The notes under the pieces were generated by a model that saw nothing but the letters and a program-made list of their open reading frames with translations, had not been told where the DNA came from and searched no databases. 37,897 nt of DNA, taken from NCBI GenBank assembly GCA_027624335.1, contig JAQBWV010000036.1, positions 1 through 37,897 of the forward strand, read 5' to 3'. The translations under genes and the position numbers were made by a program. This stretch comes from Planctomycetota bacterium (GTDB lineage: Bacteria > Planctomycetota > Planctomycetia > Planctomycetales > Planctomycetaceae). Of this stretch, positions 34,006 to 37,897 are shown piece after piece (the first letter of the stretch is position 1; each line of letters opens with the position of its first letter).

Positions 34006-35052
34006 TCATTTTTTATCAATGAGCTGCTGCAGTTCACCGCGAGCCTCTTCGACGACCGACGCAGAGCCGTATCGATCGATAATTTCGTTGTAGAGTCGGG
34101 CGGCTTCTTCACGCATTCCGATTCGATTCAAGGCTCTCCCGGCATCGAGAAGGCACTGGGCGCTGACTGGATGTTCGGAATCGTGCACCAGTGGCACTTT
34201 CAGAAATGTTGCTGCAGCCAGATCGAAATCCTGTCGAATCAGATACCCCTGACCAAGGACAAAATACGGACCGGCTCGCAACGCTGGCTCCATGTCTTCG
34301 ATTTGACTTTCCCATCGCCCGAGGTCGAACTCCGTCACATCCCGACTTCGAATTCGTAACCGCCGCCGCTGCCAACCAGCAAGCTGTCGAATTCGCTCAC
34401 CCGGCGTCCGTGCCAGTTCGGTCAAAGTTTCTTGACAGACAACACTGTGCCCGGCGTCGAAGAACAACAAACTGGCACCCAGCAACCTGGCGATCGGTTC
34501 AGGATCGTTCAGCCACATGATCGCAGCTGTTCGGATTTCTCCCTCAGCAACGGTGTCGGTCCACACCAACGGAATCAGGTTGATGTGTGGTGTTGCCGGA
34601 TCGCTTTCGAACAACAATTGAAATCGCGTTCCTGCGGTCAGATAGTCGCTGCGTTTCAGGGCACAGCGAACGAGTAACGCCAGAATTTCCCGTCGCATCC
34701 AGACGCGAGGTTCCGTTTTGATCGCGTCGGTGAAGTGAGTTTCCGCATCGCGAGTATGCCCCTCGTCGAAAGCCTTGATGCCGACTTTGTGCGGTTCGGT
34801 CTGGGCCGTTCGAATCGTGATGACATCGGTCGACGGGATCCGTTGCAGGTTGTTTCCAGTCGGCTTTCGCGCGGTCAGGAATTGGCCATCGTAGTCAACG
34901 ATTTCGCACCGAATCGTAATTCGACTGCCAGACGTTGAGCCTCGTACCACGACTTCGTCGCTTAACTGAGCCGACGCTGTTGGGCTGCCGATCAGCAGCA
35001 CACACAGCGGCAGCATCAGGAGTGAGCTGAAGCGAGTCACTGCAATTCTCAT
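34006..35052 (-). CDS. Exported TPR-repeat protein
   Basis: From the ATG at 35052 the protein has 348 residues with a signal peptide (MRIAVTRFSSLLMLPLCVLL, then SPTASAQ). An ATG 45 nt upstream, 1 nt after the vWA stop codon, would add 15 polar residues; I prefer the shorter form because the signal then starts the protein. A beta-rich segment (about 20-80, VVVRGSTSGSRITIRCEIVD) is followed by helical repeats of TPR type, such as KAFDEGHTRDAETHFTDAIK, and at the end LLDAGRALNRIGMREEAARL. It should act outside the cytoplasm as an adapter. It is the third gene of a row with the LolA-like and vWA genes, so the three probably work together; the function is unknown. Confidence 0.82.
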   Translation of the reverse strand: MRIAVTRFSSLLMLPLCVLLIGSPTASAQLSDEVVVRGSTSGSRITIRCEIVDYDGQFLTARKPTGNNLQRIPSTDVITIRTAQTEPHKVGIKAFDEGHTRDAETHFTDAIKTEPRVWMRREILALLVRCALKRSDYLTAGTRFQLLFESDPATPHINLIPLVWTDTVAEGEIRTAAIMWLNDPEPIARLLGASLLFFDAGHSVVCQETLTELARTPGERIRQLAGWQRRRLRIRSRDVTEFDLGRWESQIEDMEPALRAGPYFVLGQGYLIRQDFDLAAATFLKVPLVHDSEHPVSAQCLLDAGRALNRIGMREEAARLYNEIIDRYGSASVVEEARGELQQLIDKK

Positions 35053-35098
35053 CAAACACCCGCTCTCAACCGGTCGTGAATTCCGCTGGGACGACATT

Positions 35099-36139
35099 TC
35101 AGCGGTGACCGAACTTTGTCACGTCGCGGTAGCGGTAGCTGCCATTGTGATCTCGAGACAGACGTTTCAGGAAGTTGTCGACCTCCAGATTGCCACCTCG
35201 ACCGAACTCGACGGTGTGAATCGTTGTGCGACCGCGGTTGATCGATTTCAACTCGTTGAGATCAGCAGCCGAGAGCTGTGGCTGGTCGGCATCTGTCAGA
35301 AAGAAAATGTGCTCCGGGCGATAACTGAGCGCTTTCTTCAATGCGGGCATGTGATCAGTACCGCCATCAGGTCCGACCGAACTGAGATATTGTCGGGCTT
35401 GAGTTTTTCGAATGTCGGTGGCCCACCATAACGACGGCGCCAAATTGCTTAACGACATTTCGGTGTATCGCGTGTTGTAGAAGATCACTTGAAACTGCTG
35501 TGTTGAATCAAGACTCTGCAGGCTGGCGACGACTTCCCCTTTTGCCACAAGAAGCTGCCCGTAAAAACCCATGCTGCTGGAATGGTCGACGACATAAACA
35601 AATCGGGTCCCAGAGGCTTTGATGTCGAAGAACGAAGTTTCGCCGTGTTTGGTGGACTGACTGGTTGTCGGGACTGGCGCCCCGTCTGTGGATTGCAGCA
35701 CGTTGGCCGCGGTCGCGGGCGCTGGCATGCTGAGAGGCTGCCCCGAACCTATGACGGCAACCATGTCGGCCTGGGGAAGCTCGACCAGACTGTTCGGCAG
35801 GTTGGCAAGGCTTTTTGCTGTCGCATCGGCAAGTTCAGCTTCAGTGGGAATCGTTTCCGTGTTGGCTTGCGAGAGTTCTGGAGCGGGAGGCTCACGTGTC
35901 TCTTCTGCAACATTGTTCTCGCGGTGATCGGCAGCGTTCTTCACGTAAATACCGACGTCGCGGAACTCTTCATCGCTGGCCCCGGACTGCCCGCGTTCGC
36001 AACTCTGTAGCCCTGCCGCGAAACAGAGCATCAGTGTGCCATGCAGACAGATCGACACAATCCAGCTAGGAACCGTCGGATGATCCGGCGTCGCCTGGAG
36101 ATCTAACTTTGGAGGTGTCCATCGGCGTTTTCTGGACAT
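35099..36139 (-). CDS. Membrane-anchored von Willebrand factor A domain protein
   Basis: From the ATG at 36139 the product has 346 residues; a longer frame from 36337 lies inside the preceding gene and is not protein-like. One membrane segment (about 25-43) follows a basic start; a variable linker (about 45-165) leads to a vWA domain (about 170-346). The metal-ion site DxSxS is Asp185-x-Ser187-x-Ser189 in VYVVDHSSSMGFYGQ, with the conserved start FFDIKASGTRF. Later family-like stretches are GGTDHMPALKKALSYRPEHI and FFLTDADQPQLS. The domain binds proteins through a metal ion and should be extracytoplasmic. The LolA-like gene lies 41 nt upstream and the TPR gene about 46 nt downstream. Confidence 0.9.
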   Translation of the reverse strand: MSRKRRWTPPKLDLQATPDHPTVPSWIVSICLHGTLMLCFAAGLQSCERGQSGASDEEFRDVGIYVKNAADHRENNVAEETREPPAPELSQANTETIPTEAELADATAKSLANLPNSLVELPQADMVAVIGSGQPLSMPAPATAANVLQSTDGAPVPTTSQSTKHGETSFFDIKASGTRFVYVVDHSSSMGFYGQLLVAKGEVVASLQSLDSTQQFQVIFYNTRYTEMSLSNLAPSLWWATDIRKTQARQYLSSVGPDGGTDHMPALKKALSYRPEHIFFLTDADQPQLSAADLNELKSINRGRTTIHTVEFGRGGNLEVDNFLKRLSRDHNGSYRYRDVTKFGHR

Positions 36140-36180
36140 TGGCGTTTGCGGGCTCACATGCGGTGTGACTGAATCAGCGT

Positions 36181-37194
36181 TTATTCCGCCGCAGGTTTTT
36201 CCGGCGACGATTCCGGGGTTGCCTTTTGCTCCGGCGGAGCGAATCGGTTGATGTACGCCTGAGTGACATCCTGCGGTCTGACACCTTTTTCCGGAGGAAC
36301 ATAGTCGAAGGCGTCTTCTGCCACGGGAAGGTCGCACTGCACTTCGACGAAGTCCAGTGTCACCATCGGTCGGCGTGTTCCCGCTTCGTCGCGTTTCATG
36401 TAAAGAATGCGGCGAGGAAACAACGACTCCTGCTCAAAGTAAATACGCAACTGGTCCGGCACGAATGGCGGGAGCGGTTGATCTTCAGCGGGATCGGGGC
36501 CAAGGAACTTCGATCGAAAATTCTTCTTCCAGCCACCTTCGATCACGACAAACGTCTGGCCGTTGACGTCCTGTTCCCACTGTTTTTCGAGCTGGACAGA
36601 CTTCTGAATTCCAGCCAGCAGTCCGGGAAGCCCTCCCAGACCAAGTTCAGCGGTCAGCAGATTCTGAGGTGTTTTTCCTGCCGAGCTGGCCGCAGTCAGA
36701 ATCTGGCGGACATTCCGACGAGTCACTCGCTCTTCGTTACCGATCTTCTGATGCGTCCACAGAATCTGCCCGTCGCAGACTTCCAGCAGGTGAGCTTCTG
36801 TGCTGCCAACCTGCAGGTCATACTCCAGACGCAGTTTGAGGTCGGTTCCCTGAAGATAGCTTCCTTCCATGCGGAACTGCCGGGGTCCGAGATTGACGGA
36901 CTCAACCATCTGTGCCTTCACCGAGCGGTATGAGATCAGCCGATCCCGGGCGGTTTCCAATGTGACCAGCCCTGAAGCACCCGACTTCTCGTTCCGTCTC
37001 ACCACTGATGGACGATCGGACGAGGATTCGCTTTCGGTTTTCGGTCCGGGCTTTCCATCGGAAGCCGCGCTCGCACTGGTCTCTGATGTGGGGCTGGTTG
37101 AGTCCTGACCGACGGCTCCCGACAGCGATATCCAGGCGCAAACCGTTACTGCAATGAGGAATGTGGCGATTGGTAGTTTGGGAAGTCTTTTCAT
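36181..37194 (-). CDS. Exported LolA-like protein
   Basis: The 337-residue protein has a signal peptide (MKRLPKLPIATFLIAVTVCA, then WISLSGAVGQ). A Ser/Thr/Pro-rich linker (about 30-75) leads to a beta-rich domain (about 80-310) of LolA or lipoprotein-sorting type: LISYRSVKAQMVESVNLGPR, FRMEGSYLQGTDLKLRLEYD, GQILWTHQKIGNE, and in the second half LRIYFEQESLFPRRIL and AFDYVPPEKGV. LolA carries lipoproteins between membranes; planctomycetes have several proteins of this fold with unknown cargo, so the function is inferred only from fold. A Pro/Glu-rich tail ends the protein. It is the first gene of the exported cassette with vWA and TPR genes. Confidence 0.82.
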   Translation of the reverse strand: MKRLPKLPIATFLIAVTVCAWISLSGAVGQDSTSPTSETSASAASDGKPGPKTESESSSDRPSVVRRNEKSGASGLVTLETARDRLISYRSVKAQMVESVNLGPRQFRMEGSYLQGTDLKLRLEYDLQVGSTEAHLLEVCDGQILWTHQKIGNEERVTRRNVRQILTAASSAGKTPQNLLTAELGLGGLPGLLAGIQKSVQLEKQWEQDVNGQTFVVIEGGWKKNFRSKFLGPDPAEDQPLPPFVPDQLRIYFEQESLFPRRILYMKRDEAGTRRPMVTLDFVEVQCDLPVAEDAFDYVPPEKGVRPQDVTQAYINRFAPPEQKATPESSPEKPAAE

Positions 37195-37553
37195 GTTGTT
37201 CCGAAATTAACGGATTTGCCAAAGATTCCGGTCGCGGCAGTCCGACAAAAGAGGATGTGATGCTGTTCCGTGGCGTCACTCCGGACGCTGTGCGGCGATG
37301 TCACTGAAAATCTCCCGGCGACATCACCTCAAAGCAGCATTCGGAAAGCCATCTTAACGCCAGTCCGACCGGAAGGTCGACGGCAAACACGGCATCAGCA
37401 GAAACACAAGATTACCGACTCTGGCTGCGGTATGGCTGCCGACGAATCCGGCAGGCAAAGCTGTAGCTCTCACATTCAATTCAGTCTGGTGATTGCTGGC
37501 AGAGGGGATCCTGCCAGCGGGGTCACTATGCACTCTGGTCGCGAGGCAAACTG
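37195..37553. other. Divergent intergenic region before the right-edge lipoprotein gene
   Basis: About 360 nt between divergent start codons. It contains a perfect hairpin: GCTGGCAG (37495-37502) and CTGCCAGC (37511-37518) around AGGGGATC, 35 nt before the lipoprotein ATG. It could be part of the 5' leader. Otherwise no gene or clear promoter is seen. Confidence 0.55.
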
Positions 37554-37897
37554 ATGAGACTCTATTTTCTGGCACTCGGCACGATTCTTGTGGTCTGCAT
37601 AGGCTGTCAACTCGACGGCCAGCAGATCCTGGACAGGGGCGAGAACGTCGCGCCCCCGGCACACATGATGGCGCATCCTGGACCGATGGTGGATGGTCCC
37701 GGACCAGGCGTCATGCCACAGTTTGGTCCACAGTTCGGCCCACAAATGGGATCAGGACCGGGTTCGCAACGTTCTTTCCAGACGGAAACCACTCAGGTCC
37801 GTTTCACGGGTCCGGTCGGAATGAGTATCGGGTGGCAGGCGGGAGCTGGCTACGCTGAGAATCAACTCACGACGCCGGCCCGGTACAACTACTCTCA
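37554..37897 (+). CDS. Lipoprotein with Gly/Pro/Met-rich region, cut by the window edge
   Basis: The frame starts at ATG 37554, with GAGG at 37543-37546 as ribosome binding site, and runs open to the end of the window (114 codons). The N-terminus MRLYFLALGTILVVCIGCQ is a lipoprotein signal, with Cys18 in the lipobox VCIGC. A Gly/Pro/Met/Gln-rich stretch (MAHPGPMVDGPGPGV, then QFGPQFGPQMG) follows. After it comes a more regular part (VRFTGPVGMSIGWQAGAGYA). No family is recognised. The lipoprotein call rests on the signal and is good; the remainder and the function need the missing 3' end. Confidence 0.75.
   Translation, partial: MRLYFLALGTILVVCIGCQLDGQQILDRGENVAPPAHMMAHPGPMVDGPGPGVMPQFGPQFGPQMGSGPGSQRSFQTETTQVRFTGPVGMSIGWQAGAGYAENQLTTPARYNYS

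Noticed and set aside
36140..36337. Longer N-terminus for the vWA protein
   Set aside because: Overlaps the LolA-like gene and reads as a shadow frame rich in Arg, Gly and Cys.

Overview
The window looks like part of a planctomycete (Planctomycetota) chromosome. The basis is gene style rather than a marker gene: an ECF-type sigma factor directly upstream of a Ser/Thr kinase fused to a WD40 propeller, RHS and RTX-type giant-protein remnants, von Willebrand A and TPR proteins with long Pro/Ser/Thr-rich linkers, a phoH-pgpH-ybeY-corC order, and moderate to high G+C. Most genes lie on the minus strand. I see no tRNA, rRNA, CRISPR array or intact mobile element.

Region by region. 1-401 holds nothing I can identify. 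402-6529 (minus) runs RHS C-terminal tip, membrane-anchored LRR protein, short ECF-like sigma factor, kinase-WD40. About 5.5-8.0 kb is a patch of decay: the RHS piece lacks its repeat body, an adjacent gene has an internal deletion with a frameshift, and an RTX/Ig-like surface-protein remnant has no start codon; one small ORF there has a good ribosome binding site. A P-loop kinase-like gene (8043-8585, plus) follows. 8778-12814 (minus) encodes a peptide-type ABC importer: binding lipoprotein and two permeases, with no ATPase and with a REP-like palindrome inside the operon. 12998-17489 (minus) carries a MATE transporter coupled to a zinc-ribbon membrane protein, a NIF3-family metal protein and an M50 protease. 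17595-23737 (minus) holds two large envelope proteins, one with zinc ribbon, membrane segment, thioredoxin-like and possible CAP-like parts, and one a 1172-residue TPR protein. A 0.6 kb divergent region with a perfect operator-like palindrome separates the TPR gene from a secreted alpha/beta hydrolase (24350-26329, plus).

26436-31955 (minus) is the conserved housekeeping block phoH, HD-domain phosphohydrolase, ybeY and a CBS/CorC protein, linking RNA processing, cyclic dinucleotide turnover and ion homeostasis. A thioredoxin-like lipoprotein without active-site cysteines (32578-33897, plus) diverges from it. 34006-37194 (minus) is a compact cassette of exported proteins: LolA-like, vWA and TPR. 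A lipoprotein gene on the plus strand is cut by the right edge.

The least explained items are the RHS-tip/LRR pair beside a sigma factor with an incomplete N-terminus, the 756-residue multi-domain envelope protein, and the palindrome at 24161-24182. No complete new defence or mobile system was recognised. All family calls are from reading motifs by eye; no database search was run.
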